Positions 30,280-40,015 of a DNA stretch of 64,000 nucleotides are shown here, one piece after another (the stretch's first letter is position 1; each line of letters begins with the position of its first letter). A program made the translations under genes and the position numbers. Where the stretch lies: NCBI GenBank assembly GCA_963753545.1, contig CAVWCQ010000011.1:1-64000 (forward strand), in the 5' to 3' direction. The notes under the pieces were generated by a model. That model worked only from the letters and a program-made list of their open reading frames with translations, was not told the origin of the DNA and made no database searches. The stretch is from CAVWCQ01 sp963753545. Its GTDB lineage: Bacteria > Chloroflexota > Anaerolineae > Aggregatilineales > Aggregatilineaceae.

Positions 30280-30301
30280 GGGCGGGTTTGTTAACCCGCC
30301 C
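30280..30301. terminator. Second GGGCGGGTT/AACCCGCCC hairpin
   Basis: This 9-bp perfect stem has a TGTT loop and the same arms as at 26601. It lies in the 289-base gap between the two metallopeptidase genes. A second dispersed 20-mer, GCAGCGGCTTAGCTTCGCAC, follows at 30411-30430. Nothing else is seen in the gap. Confidence 0.5.
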
Positions 30302-30410
30302 ATAGCTGCCAACACTTAACGAATTTACCATTGTGGACAACCCCTTATCCCCTGCGCCTTCTTCCACGCAAAATAATGGGGAGAAAGTGCAGGGAAGGTG
30401 AAAAACGGGT

Positions 30411-30430
30411 GCAGCGGCTTAGCTTCGCAC
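30411..30430 (+). repeat. 20-bp dispersed repeat, copy 1
   Basis: GCAGCGGCTTAGCTTCGCAC is repeated exactly at 63324-63343. Each copy lies about 20 bases past the stop of a minus-strand gene. Confidence 0.6.
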
Positions 30431-30450
30431 GCTGCACGCAAGCAGCGCTC

Positions 30451-32397
30451 CTACTGGGTCAGGGTGTACTGGAACTCGGCGTGTTCCGTCGTCACAGGAG
30501 CCAGCCCCGTGACGCTGATCACCGCGCCGCTGCCGACTGTGATATCCCATTCGCCCTGCGGTGCGTCCTCCGACCCCAGCAAGTGGGTCACCGGCTCGTT
30601 ACCGCCCGACTGCATCAACTGCACCAGGAAGCGCTGCGGCAGGATGTTATTGGTACGGATCCAGCCTTCGCTAACCCAGCCGCCGTCGCCGTTCTCAAAG
30701 TCTTCGCTGTAGCCCAGTTCCGGGAGGCTCACATCATCGATGAGCATGCCGGGCTGCAATACCGCGTCATCCGTCATGTATTCGAAGCGCAGCAAGATTT
30801 TCTGCCCGGCATAGGGACTCAGATCGACCTTCTGCTGCACCCAGTCGCCGGACTGCCCGGTGTAGGCGTTGCCAAAAGCGTTGCCGTGCGGGTCTTCGGT
30901 GGTGGTCAGGGTTGTTTCCAGCGGCGTCCAGGTCGCGCCATTATCCGTCGAGACCATGATATAGCCGTAATCCCACAGATCTTCGATGTAGTACCACGTC
31001 CAGAAGCTGAAAGTGGCATCGGTCAACCCAGTCAGATCAAATTCGTGCGTCATACGCAAATCGCTGTTATTGGAGCGGTTGCCCCACCAGACATACTGCC
31101 CGCTGTGCGCTTTCTCGACAGGCACCAGCGATACCGTTGGGCTGCCGTTAAACGACAGGTGGTAGGTCCCCGGACCGGGCAAGGCCAGGTAAGCCGCGCC
31201 CCACTGCGGTGCCGATGTGGAGACAGGCAAATCACTCACCGAGAGATTCCCGGTCGAATTGGCGGTTGCTAACCCTTTGAGATCGGGCAACGTGTAGGCA
31301 TAGGCACCGTTGTTCAGCCAATTTGTCGCTACCCAGTCGGCAAAAAGGTCGGCTATCCGAATTGGCTGCCCGTTAGCATCCGTCGCGTTGATGGCGACCA
31401 GGGCATTATCCATCGCGGCCAGTCCATTTGCCTTTTCAGCCAGCAGAGCCTTTACACCTTCGTCGCCAAAGCGCTGGTAGTAGTAGGCACAAAACAGGAA
31501 AGCCGCCCCATAGTAGATGCCCCGGTCTTCATTTTCGGGCCAATCATTCAACTGGATGGCGGGCGTAAACAGGAACGACTGGGCAAAGCTGAGCGATGTT
31601 TCGTGGGTGACGATCATCGATGCGAGTTCGGCCAGGCCTTCTTCCATCCAGGTATCTTCGTTCTCATCCATCGTCCAGTGGACCATATGCTGAAATTCAT
31701 GAGAGAGCACACTATCATAGTAAGGTGTGCCAACCCAGCCGCTCATCGAGTCGAGATTGACATAAAACATCTCGTGCTCGTTGGAGGTAGGCACGGCTTC
31801 GCGGGGATATTCACTCTCACCCGCAAAATAAGCCGCCGTGCTGCTGCCCAGGTTGTAGGCGTGCAAAATGTAGATATGGGGATCACCATCAATGCCGGGT
31901 GACCATTCGGAGCCGAAGGTTTCATGTTCACGGGGCAGCGTATCATTTTCAAAGACATCGGCAGAACGCTTCACGGCAGCGAGATCGTAATCCGCCCCCT
32001 GCTGGAAGAACATGTAGACGTGCGGCGTTTTAAAAACCAGTTCGGCCTGGACCTGGAATGTCTGATCTTCCTCCAGGTTTTCGGCATTAAAGGTCACGAC
32101 ATCGCCAATTTCGTATTCGGGCGGCGCGCTGGTCGGCGGTTCGGGAAAACTCGTCACGCCCATCAACCGTTTTGCCAGATCCAGCCGGTCTCGTTCGGGA
32201 ACCACCGTATTTTAAATCAGAGCCAGCGTTTCATCTCCGGGCGGATCACCGCCAGGGGGAAGCGGGGTGGGCGTATTTTGGATTACATGGGGCCGGGGCA
32301 GAGATGAGGAGGCCGAAAAGCCCGGCGCACAAGCAGACAATATTAAAAGAACAGCGCCAAGCATCGGCAGCAAACGGCGCAGACTTCCGTGTGGCAT
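30451..32397 (-). CDS. HExxH metallopeptidase-like lipoprotein, in-frame stop near the N-terminus
   Basis: A lipoprotein signal opens the reading frame (MPHGSLRRLLPMLGAVLLIL then SACAPG, lipobox LSAC). The frame then has a TAA at 32212-32214 and continues without shift into VVPERDRLDLAKRLMGVTSF. The zinc motif VLSHEFQHMVHW and the later WMEEGLAELASM match the neighbour at 28215. The beta-rich C-terminal half (FSFWTWYYIEDLWDYGYIMV, KILLRFEYMTDDAV) also matches. The full product would be 648 residues, anchored outside the membrane. Given the many errors in this assembly, the stop is probably a base error; otherwise only a GTG start at 32205, without export signal, remains. Confidence 0.72.
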
Positions 32398-32468
32398 ACT
32401 TAACCATCCTTTAGTGGATCAACGATACAATCCGCAATTATAGTGGTTTTGGGGTGGCTGCTGTCTAT

Positions 32469-32546
32469 ATGAATGATACGTATCCGCTTAGGTTTTCATT
32501 CAATTTGGCGCTAGCGTACAACGCTGGCGCTTTTTATTTGTCCTGA
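32469..32546 (+). CDS. Possible 25-residue leader peptide before threonine synthase
   Basis: ATG at 32469 opens MNDTYPLRFSFNLALAYNAG and closes at TGA 32544-32546. The terminator hairpin at 32508 lies inside it. Only one Thr codon is present, so classic amino-acid attenuation is not obvious. There is no clear ribosome site. It is offered as a weak candidate. Confidence 0.2.
   Translation: MNDTYPLRFSFNLALAYNAGAFYLS
32508..32535 (+). terminator. Terminator-like hairpin in the threonine synthase leader
   Basis: GCGCTAGCG pairs with CGCTGGCGC (one G-U) around TACAA and is followed by TTTTT. It lies 63 bases upstream of the threonine synthase ATG and downstream of no plus-strand gene, so it looks like an attenuator in the 5' leader. 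Confidence 0.55.
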
Positions 32547-32597
32547 TCGGCGGCATAATCGGCTGCCGTGTCGGTCACAAAAGAACGGACGAGACTC

Positions 32598-33880
32598 ATG
32601 CCAAGCATCTTAAAGTGCATCTCCTGCGGTAATACCTACCCCCTGAAGAGCCAAACGGTTGACTGCCCGGCGTGCGACGGACTGCTGGATGTCCAGCACG
32701 ATTGGTCGCAGATCAACATCCCGGCACTGCGCGACCTGTTTGATCAGCGGATGGGAAGCTGGACGCCTGTTGATCACTCCGGTGTGTGGCGCTACCGCGA
32801 CCTGATCTATCCCGATCTGACCGCTGGAACCGCTGTGACGCGCGGCGAGGGTAACACGACGCTCTACACGGCAGCGACTCACTTAGCGGATTATGCCGGG
32901 GTGGGCCAGCTTCAGTTGAAACACGAAGGGGAAAACCCAACCGGGAGCTTCAAAGATCGCGGCATGTCTGTGGGCGTAACGCAAGCGAAAATTCTGGGGG
33001 CGCGCAGCGTGATCTGCGCCTCGACGGGCAATACCTCGGCTTCGATGGCCTCCTACGCAGCGATCAGCGGACTCAAGGCACTGGTGTTCTTCCCAGCGGG
33101 CTACGTGGCGCTGGGCAAGATCGCGCAGAGCGTGGCTTATGGGGTCATGAACGTCCAGGTAGAAGGCGATTTTGACGATACGCTGCGCCTCGTGCGCGAG
33201 GTTGCGGAGGAACTACCCGTTTACCTGCTCAACTCCGTCAATCCGTTCCGGCTGGAGGGGCAAAAGACGATCATGATCGAACTGCTGCACCAGCGCGGCT
33301 GGCGCGTGCCCGACTGGATCGTTGTACCGGGCGGCAACCTGGGCAATTCATCGGCGTTCGGCAAGGCGCTGCACGAGATGCACGCCATCGGCCTGATTGA
33401 TCGACTGCCTCGGCTGGCGGTCATCCAGGCGGAAGGCTCCGCCCCGCTCTATCACAGCTACCGTGATGGCTGGAGCGCCATGCAGTCCGTACGGGCTGAT
33501 ACCGTCGCGACAGCGATTCGCATCGGTAATCCGGTCAATTTCAGCAAGGCCAGCGGGCGATTGAGTGGACGGGCGGTGTCGTGACGGCGGTGAGTGATGG
33601 CGCGATTATGGATGCCAAGGCTCAGATTGACGCGGCGGGGATCGGCTGCGAACCTGCTTCGGCGGCAACGGTTGCCGGAATCCGGCGGTTGGTCGAGGAG
33701 GGAATTATCGACAAAAACGCCGATGTCGCCGCTGTGCTGACGGGGCATTTACTGAAAGACCCGGACGCGGTGATGAAATACCATTCGGACACGCTGCCGG
33801 ACATCACGCCCGCGTTTGCCAACCCAATGCGGACGATCAAGCCGACGCTGGATGCGGTAGCGAAGCTGTTGGAGGAATAA
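32598..33880 (+). CDS. thrC: Threonine synthase, one frameshift
   Basis: Threonine synthase converts O-phosphohomoserine to threonine with PLP. The protein of about 427 residues has an N-terminal zinc-ribbon-like segment (CISCGNTYPLKSQTVDCPAC), the PLP lysine in GENPTGSFKDRGMSVGV, the phosphate-binding loop and ASTGNTSASMASYAA. It ends NPMRTIKPTLDAVAKLLEE. A lost C in a CCC run near 33553 shifts the frame; corrected it reads KAQRAIEWTGGVVTAVSDGA. The start MPSILKCISC at 32598 is favoured by homology. A leader hairpin precedes it. A paralogous PLP domain fused to receivers lies at 42.8-45.0 kb. Confidence 0.88.
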
Positions 33881-33891
33881 AACAAGAAAAA

Positions 33892-33940
33892 AATTTCACC
33901 GCGGAGAACGCGGAGAGCGCAAAGGAAAGAGAGAAAGAAG
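33892..33940 (+). repeat. Short dispersed repeat (ACCGCGGAGA...CGCAAAG type), copy 2
   Basis: TTTCACCGCGGAGAACGCGG followed by AGAGCGCAAAGGAAAGAGAG, just after thrC. It is related to the copies at 25684 and 62697. Confidence 0.65.
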
Positions 33941-34031
33941 AGATAAACAAGAAAAGGGTAGAGATTTTCAGAGCTTCGACCAAAGGGGTATAATCTGCAC
34001 ACGCAAAAGCAGATGAGAACGAGCAAAAAGC

Positions 34032-34481
34032 ATGGCGACCCTGATTGACGAAGCAGAAACGCTGCTGCGCGAACGCGGCTTCAAAGTGACTCCGCAGCGC
34101 ACCCTCCTGCTGCAAGTGATGGCGGGGCAAACCGCTTATCTGGACGCGGAAGAAATTTACGAACTGGCCCGCACTCAAGATGAAAGCGTGAGTCTGGCGA
34201 CAGTGTACCGGACGCTCAATCTATTCACCGAAATCGGCCTGATTGAACATCGTTATGTCGAGCCGGAACACCGCCGCGAAGTCTTCCGCCTGTCTGCCGG
34301 ACCGGAGCAGCATTACCTGACCTGTGTGCGCTGCGGCACGCGCGTGCTGATCCACGCCGATTTGCTGCACCGCATGGCGCGCGAACTGGTCCGCCGCAAA
34401 GGGGTTAGCGTCGTCAGCGCGTGTGCGTGCTTTACCGGCTACTGCCAGGACTGTACGGCAGAATTGCAGGAAGTGCCTTAG
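34032..34481 (+). CDS. Fur-family metalloregulator
   Basis: The 149-residue protein has the Fur winged helix (RGFKVTPQRTLLLQVMAG, VSLATVYRTLNLFTEIGLIE) and the dimerisation domain with two Cys pairs: CVRCG and, near the end, CQDC. Metal-site histidines are in PEQHYLTC. The Cys pairs form the structural zinc site common to Fur, Zur and PerR. Which metal or peroxide it senses cannot be told from the motifs. A TATAAT box lies at 33989. Its stop shares TTAG with the stop of the convergent GAF gene. Confidence 0.85.
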   Translation: MATLIDEAETLLRERGFKVTPQRTLLLQVMAGQTAYLDAEEIYELARTQDESVSLATVYRTLNLFTEIGLIEHRYVEPEHRREVFRLSAGPEQHYLTCVRCGTRVLIHADLLHRMARELVRRKGVSVVSACACFTGYCQDCTAELQEVP

Positions 34482-35107
34482 CCTTGATGCGTCTCGAATT
34501 TCTGCGCGTTCGAAATCGCCACTGCGGCCTGATCCGCCAGGGAGTTGAGAACGTTGAGGTGATGCTTGCTGTAGCGTGTCAGGGGGCGCTTGCTGTCCAC
34601 ATAAATCAGCCCAATCATACTGCCGGATACAGTCAAGGGCGCAGCCATGATGGTCCGCAGTTCCAGGTCTTGAACACTCTGCCGCTTATTAAACTGGGCA
34701 TCGGTTTGCGCGTCGGAGAGGATCACGGATTTTTGCCCGTCGAGAACTTCCTGGACAATGCCCGTTGAGATGATAAAACCCGCTTCGCCCAGGTATTCAC
34801 CCTCATACGTCCGACCCATCTTAAAGCGAAGCTGGTCATTGTCGTCAAACAGCATCAAGAAGGCGCGATCCGCTTCGGCAAAGGACAGCGCACTATCCAG
34901 CACCAGCGTGATTAGATCGTAAATATCGCGGCGGCTGTGCATAGCCTTGGTGACCTGGAGAAGCAGTTGCAGGGCGCGCAGTTCATAGACATCGCCCTGT
35001 TCGTGCGAATATTGGAGTTGCTCACGAACTTCAGAGAGAACATCATCGACACTTTCAAGTTGTTTACGCTGTTTATCATCCACGTCCACAATCCTTCCAT
35101 CTTTCAC
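34478..35107 (-). CDS. GAF-domain protein
   Basis: The 209-residue protein starts with a charged helical segment (residues 1-45) followed by one GAF domain: LQLLLQVTKAMHSRRDIYDL, FAEADRAFLMLF, IMAAPLTVSGSMIGLIYVDS, and NSLADQAAVAISNAQKF. There is no kinase, HD, GGDEF or DNA-binding domain attached. It may be a soluble small-molecule or redox sensor acting through partners. It overlaps the Fur-family gene tail to tail by 4 bases and is followed upstream by a membrane protein gene in the same direction. Confidence 0.78.
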   Translation of the reverse strand: MKDGRIVDVDDKQRKQLESVDDVLSEVREQLQYSHEQGDVYELRALQLLLQVTKAMHSRRDIYDLITLVLDSALSFAEADRAFLMLFDDNDQLRFKMGRTYEGEYLGEAGFIISTGIVQEVLDGQKSVILSDAQTDAQFNKRQSVQDLELRTIMAAPLTVSGSMIGLIYVDSKRPLTRYSKHHLNVLNSLADQAAVAISNAQKFETHQG

Positions 35108-35129
35108 AACACAGTCTTAATTTTAACTG

Positions 35130-36104
35130 CTAACCACCTTGTCGCGCCAGTTGAATAAATGCACGCGTCCCCAACACGCCGGAAACGACAGGCGGCCAGA
35201 ACGCGCCAAAGCCGGTTAGGATCGCGAACAGTACATCACTCTGTGTCGAACTATCACCGCTGCCCGGCAGATGATAGCCCAACCATCCTGCCAGTAGAAA
35301 CGGCATGATCAGCATCAGCCATGCGGCGGGATTGGGGCGGCGCGGCGGAGTGATCAAGGCCAGAAACGATAGTTTGCGGCGCGGGGGCCGGGCCAGGAAC
35401 AAAACTCCCGCAAAAAAAGCAACGAGCGCCGCGACCAGGAAAACAGCCGAGGCCGAAATTACATCTCGCGCCGCGCCAATGAACAGCGCCACGACCAGCA
35501 CAGCCACACAGGCGGCACGTTCTATCGAGAGCAGCCGCCAGTCGTCATGGCGATAGATGGCTGGTGAGCCAAGCATCAAGCGCAGCAGCCAGCAGGCGAC
35601 CAGCGCGCCGCCGACAGCCAGCAGCGCCGGAGCTATCTTCACGGTTGGGATCGACACGTCGGAGACCACAGGGAACCAGCGCACCCAGATACCCCACAGC
35701 AGGCCCACCAGCAGCGCGATCATAAACTCGAACGGCCCGGTTGCCCGCTCACTGTTCAGGATACGAAAAGAGGCAAGCGCGCCTAAAAAAGCGAGGGGCT
35801 GCGCGCCCAGGGGCCGCACAACCAGACTCAGCGGCAGATCGTTTGCCGTGATATGGCTGATCAGCGTACTGTTGATCAAACCGTACATGCCTGCAACGAG
35901 GAGTAAGCCCAACGGATCGTTCACGTTGAAGCGCGCGATCAGATCAAGCGCCAGAGCCGATAGGGCCAGATAAAGCAGCGCCAATCCGAGCCATTCCAGG
36001 ATGGTGAATTCAGTGGGACTCTGCCAGACAACCAGTTCCGAAAACACGAACAGCAGCGCCGCGAAACTCAGGCGCGCACCCCAGCCGGATATCCGTTCGC
36101 GCAT
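35130..36104 (-). CDS. Polytopic membrane protein of unknown function
   Basis: The 324-residue protein has about eight or nine predicted membrane helices, for example FAALLFVFSELVVW, LALLYLALSALALDLI, FMIALLVGLLWGIW and ACVAVLVVALFIGAA. A short basic loop (RPPRRKLSFLAL, PPRRPN) precedes the last pair. No transporter motif or catalytic residue pattern is recognised. It lies 22 bases upstream of the GAF gene in the same direction, so the pair may form one unit. Frame intact. Confidence 0.6.
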   Translation of the reverse strand: MRERISGWGARLSFAALLFVFSELVVWQSPTEFTILEWLGLALLYLALSALALDLIARFNVNDPLGLLLVAGMYGLINSTLISHITANDLPLSLVVRPLGAQPLAFLGALASFRILNSERATGPFEFMIALLVGLLWGIWVRWFPVVSDVSIPTVKIAPALLAVGGALVACWLLRLMLGSPAIYRHDDWRLLSIERAACVAVLVVALFIGAARDVISASAVFLVAALVAFFAGVLFLARPPRRKLSFLALITPPRRPNPAAWLMLIMPFLLAGWLGYHLPGSGDSSTQSDVLFAILTGFGAFWPPVVSGVLGTRAFIQLARQGG

Positions 36105-36239
36105 GACTACTCCCTTAAACAGAGCGCAAGATAAGGGAAAAGAAAAAGCTCTGTCTGCAACTATACCTTAATTGCCTTTTCCACCAAAATGGCCTACACT
36201 GAGGCCGGTTACTCCAGCGACACGAAGAGGATATTTATC

Positions 36240-36617
36240 ATGAAAAAAGCTGCGCTCCTGCTGGTCCTTGCATTCATCGCAACTATGGTGCTTTCAGCGT
36301 GCAGTTCTGGCAACCCAACCGATGTGGTTGACAAATATCTGAAAGCTTCCAACAAGCTGGACGGTAAAGAAGGCGATAAATACACCTGCAAAAATACGTC
36401 GAAGGAATTCGACGGCATCCAGAGCATGGAGATCACGAATATCCAGATCACTAAGGAAAAAGAAGATGGCAACAAGGCCGAAGTGCGCGCGACAGGTCAT
36501 ATGAAGGCGACCACGGACAATGGCGTAACGGCAACTGACAGCGATTTTAATCTGCTGTTCAAACTGAAAAAAGGGACGCTTCAGCCCTGGTGCATTGACG
36601 ATATGGTGCAGGAATAA
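36240..36617 (+). CDS. Small lipoprotein (DUF4878-like)
   Basis: The signal MKKAALLLVLAFIATMVLSA has the lipobox LSAC. The mature domain starts NPTDVVDKYLKASNKLDGKE and has the alpha-plus-beta cone pattern of DUF4878/lumazine-binding-like proteins (a helix followed by about four strands, ending KKGTLQPWCIDDMV). The total is 125 residues. Function is unknown. The ATG at 36240 is chosen because it begins the signal sequence. Lysine content is higher than in nearby genes. Confidence 0.7.
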   Translation: MKKAALLLVLAFIATMVLSACSSGNPTDVVDKYLKASNKLDGKEGDKYTCKNTSKEFDGIQSMEITNIQITKEKEDGNKAEVRATGHMKATTDNGVTATDSDFNLLFKLKKGTLQPWCIDDMVQE

Positions 36618-36687
36618 ACAGGCTCTAGCGCTATTTGAAACCAGTAACCAGTGGGGCCACACGGCCTCGCTGTTATTTAAGGACAGG

Positions 36688-37269
36688 ATGTTGAACGCGC
36701 AAAATATTTTGATCCGCCCCATGACCGAAAGCGATGTGCCCCGTCTGCCGGAAATTCACCCCAGATTTGTCAGCCCTACGGTTCTGGCCGTCGAGAAAAT
36801 CGGGAGCGGCATTGAGGCGGGCTGGCGGCTGGTAGAGCGCCCTCTTTCCCGCCCCTACGACAAGGGTCATGGCTACGATTTTGACATCAACGAACAAGCG
36901 TATATACTGCGGCGGCTGCGCCAGCGCACTGGGCTGCACCTGATCGCGGAGCAGGAGGGCCGGTTGGTCGGCATCCTCGACGCCATCCCCGAAGAGTGGA
37001 ATCACACCGTCTGGGTCTGGAATATCATGCTGGATGAATCGATACGAGGGCAGGGTGTCGGGCGCGACCTGTTCCAACGCACCGCAGACTGGGCGCGGCA
37101 GTTAGGGTATCGCGCGCTGGTGTTTGAGACGCAGACCAACAATGTGCCCGCCTGCAAGTTTTATGTCGCGATGGGTTGCGAACTGGGCGGAATCCGCAAT
37201 TCGTATTACACCAATGAGGATATCGAGCGCGGCGAAGTCGCCGTGTTCTGGGTCTACAAACTGGTCTAG
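36688..37269 (+). CDS. GNAT-family N-acetyltransferase
   Basis: The 193-residue protein has an N-terminal strand (ILIRPMTESDVPRLPEIHPR) and the acetyl-CoA loop MLDESIRGQGVGRDLFQRTA (R-G-x-G-x-G/A type). ALVFETQTNNVPACKFYVAM and GCELGG follow, a normal GNAT C-terminal half. Substrate is unknown. Its TAG and the TAG of the convergent gene share the four bases CTAG. AAGGACAGG precedes the ATG. Confidence 0.82.
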   Translation: MLNAQNILIRPMTESDVPRLPEIHPRFVSPTVLAVEKIGSGIEAGWRLVERPLSRPYDKGHGYDFDINEQAYILRRLRQRTGLHLIAEQEGRLVGILDAIPEEWNHTVWVWNIMLDESIRGQGVGRDLFQRTADWARQLGYRALVFETQTNNVPACKFYVAMGCELGGIRNSYYTNEDIERGEVAVFWVYKLV

Positions 37270-39881
37270 GCGAGGTCTTGCAGCAGCGCCGCGATCTCTT
37301 CGGCTCCCGCCGCCGCGCCCATGTGATCCAGCACCGGGGAAAGGGCCGCCAGATCGAGCAGTGCTTCCAGGTAGGATTCACGGCGGAGCGCGCTGACGAT
37401 GCGCCGCCAGAGCGGATAACACTGTGCCGGAGAGAGCAGCCGGATGATATGCGGCACAATCTGGCTCAACAGCTCGACACGCTGATCGGTCCCCTTCACT
37501 TCCAGGCAGGCATCCAACACCATATCCAGGGCAGTCTGCTGGCGGCCAAGCGAATCGCTGCGCGTATCCATAACCAGCGCAAAACTGGCTAAAGCGCTGG
37601 CCCGATCATACCCATCTTCAATCATGCGGGTCATTTCCAGAGCTTCATTAAACACGGCCAACCGTTCGGCAGGTGGCAGATGCGGGATGAGATCGAGCAG
37701 GGCATTGACTCGCCCATAGGCATCCGGAACGGCGCGAACCGCAGCCAGTGCCTCTCCGCGAAGCTGTTCCGGCTGGCGCGCTAACAGCGCCGTCAAGACG
37801 TGCACACGCTCATGCGGTGTTTTGATCTGCTCCGCTACCCTTGCTACAGCCTTTACCTCATCGTCCGGCAGCACAGGGGCCAGGGCTGCCAAAATGCTGG
37901 CCCGCACGGGTTCTGACAGGATTTCGCTCGCCATTTTGATCGCGTCCTGGGCCACACGCTGGCGCGGTTCAATCGGCAGCCGGGGCAGCAGCGCCGCCAA
38001 GACAGGCGCTTTGTCGAGCGGGTTGAGAATGGTGTAGGCATCGGCCAGAGCGTCGGCAAGCCGTTCTTCTGGCAGGTGAGGCACCAGGAACACCAGAGCC
38101 TGGCTGCGCTCTTTTTCCGCCGGAATGGACCGTGCAGCCGTCATCGCCTCTAACAAGGCGCGGCGGTGCAGATCGCTGGGGAGGTGGGGAGCCAGATCGA
38201 CCAGGGCCACCACACGATCATAGCGCCGCTCAATCGACAGCGCTGATGCCAGGGCATCGGCCAGAGCCTGAGACCGTACCACCGGTGATAGATATGGCGC
38301 AATCGCAGAGAATGCCATCGCCCGCGCATCTGAGGCCGTCAACTGCTGGGCAAGGTTGAAGGCCGCTACATTCAGCTCATCGGGCAGCCGGGGTGCCAGC
38401 CGCGCTAACACTGCCGCCTGATCGTGATCGTCGACGATTTGTCGGACGAGTGGCAGAACCTCGATGATCAACTCCGGAGACAGGTACGGGGCAAGCGCAG
38501 CAAAGGCGCGTGCGCGCGAGTCGCCATCCATAATGGAAAAATTAACCTGGATGGCCTGCTGCAAAACTTCGGGATCGGATTCCAGCGTTCCCACTGCTTC
38601 GATCTGCGGAACCAACGCAATGAGCGCCGCCGCCCGCGAATCGTCGCCGCCAATTTCGCCAACCGCATCCAGCGCGCCAAGCAGCACATCGTGGAGCAGC
38701 CCAGCAGGCAGGTACGGAATCATCCGTCCCAGCAGCAGCGCGCGTGCATCCGGTGACATGAGGTTCCGCGCGATCTCAATCAGATCGGCATAAAACTCGG
38801 ATGGCAGATGCGGCGGCATCATGCTGAGTGCGGCAGCACGGGCCATCTCATTGGGTATGCAGCACGAAGCCGTCGTGAAGGCGCGGGAAACCGCATCGTA
38901 CTGGAATGATAAAGTAAGCTTTTCCATCAACGCTGCTAGCGCCCGTACGCGGGAAGCCGGATCGTCAATCGTTTCTACGGCCTCCAACAGTCGCTCCTGG
39001 ATCGGGGAAAGATCATCTCCCGGTTCAAGCCGAGCCAGATGGGGCAGCAGCGCCAGCAGTACTTCAACACGCAGGGCCGGATCAACTGCGCCGGACAACT
39101 GGAATGCTTCGCGAACCAGTGACAACGCATCGGCTCCGTCTGTTTGGGCACGATAGGGAGCCAGGTTGCCAATCAAGCGCAGCCGCAGCGCCGGATCAGC
39201 GAGGCCAGCTACTTCATCCCACAGCCATACCTGAATATCTCCGTCCAGATAGGGGGCCAGATGCGCCAGAGCCGCCAGGATCGAGCCGCGATCACTACCT
39301 TCCGGCGGCGTTGATCCGGGTGCTGTCAGCTCCAGCAGGTGCCGAATCTGGCGCACGAGCGTTCCCGGCCCAGCCACCATTGCAGCATCGAGGAGGCGAT
39401 CCAGGTCTTCGTGAGACAGGGGAACTTCACCAGGCGTCGAGGCGTGGGTCTGGGCCAATCGCTGAAGAGCCAACCGGAGATCAGCCGTTCGCCAGAGTTC
39501 GTCGGCCAACAGGGTAAAAAAGCGCTCGGCCTCAGCTTCCAGATTCAGATCGCCATCTTCAGGAGACACTGCCAGCCAACAGCCAGCGACTAACGCATAG
39601 TCAGGCGATGCCTGGCCCGGCAGAAACAGTTTGAGCAGTTCCATCACCACGCGCGGCTCGGCCAATACCTGCCCATTGAGCAGGGTATGAGCAAAAGGAG
39701 CATTTTCGATGGTCGTATAACGATCCAGCGCATCACGCAGGGCAGACCAGTAAGCCTGGCGCAACGTGTCGCCATGAAAAAACTGGTCAAACATGTTGCC
39801 AGGAAACAGGTCATGAAGCGCACTGACAAATGTTTCGGCGGCGTTAGCAAACTGCTGCGTGCTGCGAATCGAAAGCGCCAT
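37266..39881 (-). CDS. Large alpha-helical repeat protein (HEAT-like solenoid)
   Basis: The 871-residue protein is built almost wholly of helix pairs about 35-45 residues apart. They carry a recurring pattern such as RAFAALAPYLSPELI, LARLAPRLPDELN, VFLVPHLPEERLADAL and LAALLPRLPIEP. There is no signal peptide, membrane helix or catalytic motif. Repeats like these usually form scaffolds or protein-binding surfaces. ATG 39881 is used; a GTG at 39899 would add 6 residues. The frame is intact over its whole length, unusual in this assembly. It converges on the GNAT gene, sharing stop codon bases. Confidence 0.65.
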   Translation of the reverse strand: MALSIRSTQQFANAAETFVSALHDLFPGNMFDQFFHGDTLRQAYWSALRDALDRYTTIENAPFAHTLLNGQVLAEPRVVMELLKLFLPGQASPDYALVAGCWLAVSPEDGDLNLEAEAERFFTLLADELWRTADLRLALQRLAQTHASTPGEVPLSHEDLDRLLDAAMVAGPGTLVRQIRHLLELTAPGSTPPEGSDRGSILAALAHLAPYLDGDIQVWLWDEVAGLADPALRLRLIGNLAPYRAQTDGADALSLVREAFQLSGAVDPALRVEVLLALLPHLARLEPGDDLSPIQERLLEAVETIDDPASRVRALAALMEKLTLSFQYDAVSRAFTTASCCIPNEMARAAALSMMPPHLPSEFYADLIEIARNLMSPDARALLLGRMIPYLPAGLLHDVLLGALDAVGEIGGDDSRAAALIALVPQIEAVGTLESDPEVLQQAIQVNFSIMDGDSRARAFAALAPYLSPELIIEVLPLVRQIVDDHDQAAVLARLAPRLPDELNVAAFNLAQQLTASDARAMAFSAIAPYLSPVVRSQALADALASALSIERRYDRVVALVDLAPHLPSDLHRRALLEAMTAARSIPAEKERSQALVFLVPHLPEERLADALADAYTILNPLDKAPVLAALLPRLPIEPRQRVAQDAIKMASEILSEPVRASILAALAPVLPDDEVKAVARVAEQIKTPHERVHVLTALLARQPEQLRGEALAAVRAVPDAYGRVNALLDLIPHLPPAERLAVFNEALEMTRMIEDGYDRASALASFALVMDTRSDSLGRQQTALDMVLDACLEVKGTDQRVELLSQIVPHIIRLLSPAQCYPLWRRIVSALRRESYLEALLDLAALSPVLDHMGAAAGAEEIAALLQDLA

Positions 39882-39966
39882 ACTGATCTCATACCCCACA
39901 TAGATGCTTTTTAGTATACAGCCCGCTATGTGTAGAATGCGATACCACGCAAGTCCTACAGACTAA

Positions 39967-39994
39967 ATCGCCCCGACCTATGTGTCGGGGCGAT
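39967..39994 (-). terminator. Hairpin after the SH3b/PA14 gene
   Basis: ATCGCCCCGAC pairs perfectly with GTCGGGGCGAT around a six-base loop, 22 bases beyond the stop. The T run on the minus strand is short (TTTAG). Confidence 0.6.
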
Positions 39995-40015
39995 GATGAG
40001 CAGAACGAGGCGCGG

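Noticed and set aside
32212..32214. Programmed stop-codon readthrough in the metallopeptidase lipoprotein
   Set aside because: No stimulatory hairpin or readthrough context is evident, and the assembly has many errors, so a base error or simple nonsense mutation is more economical.
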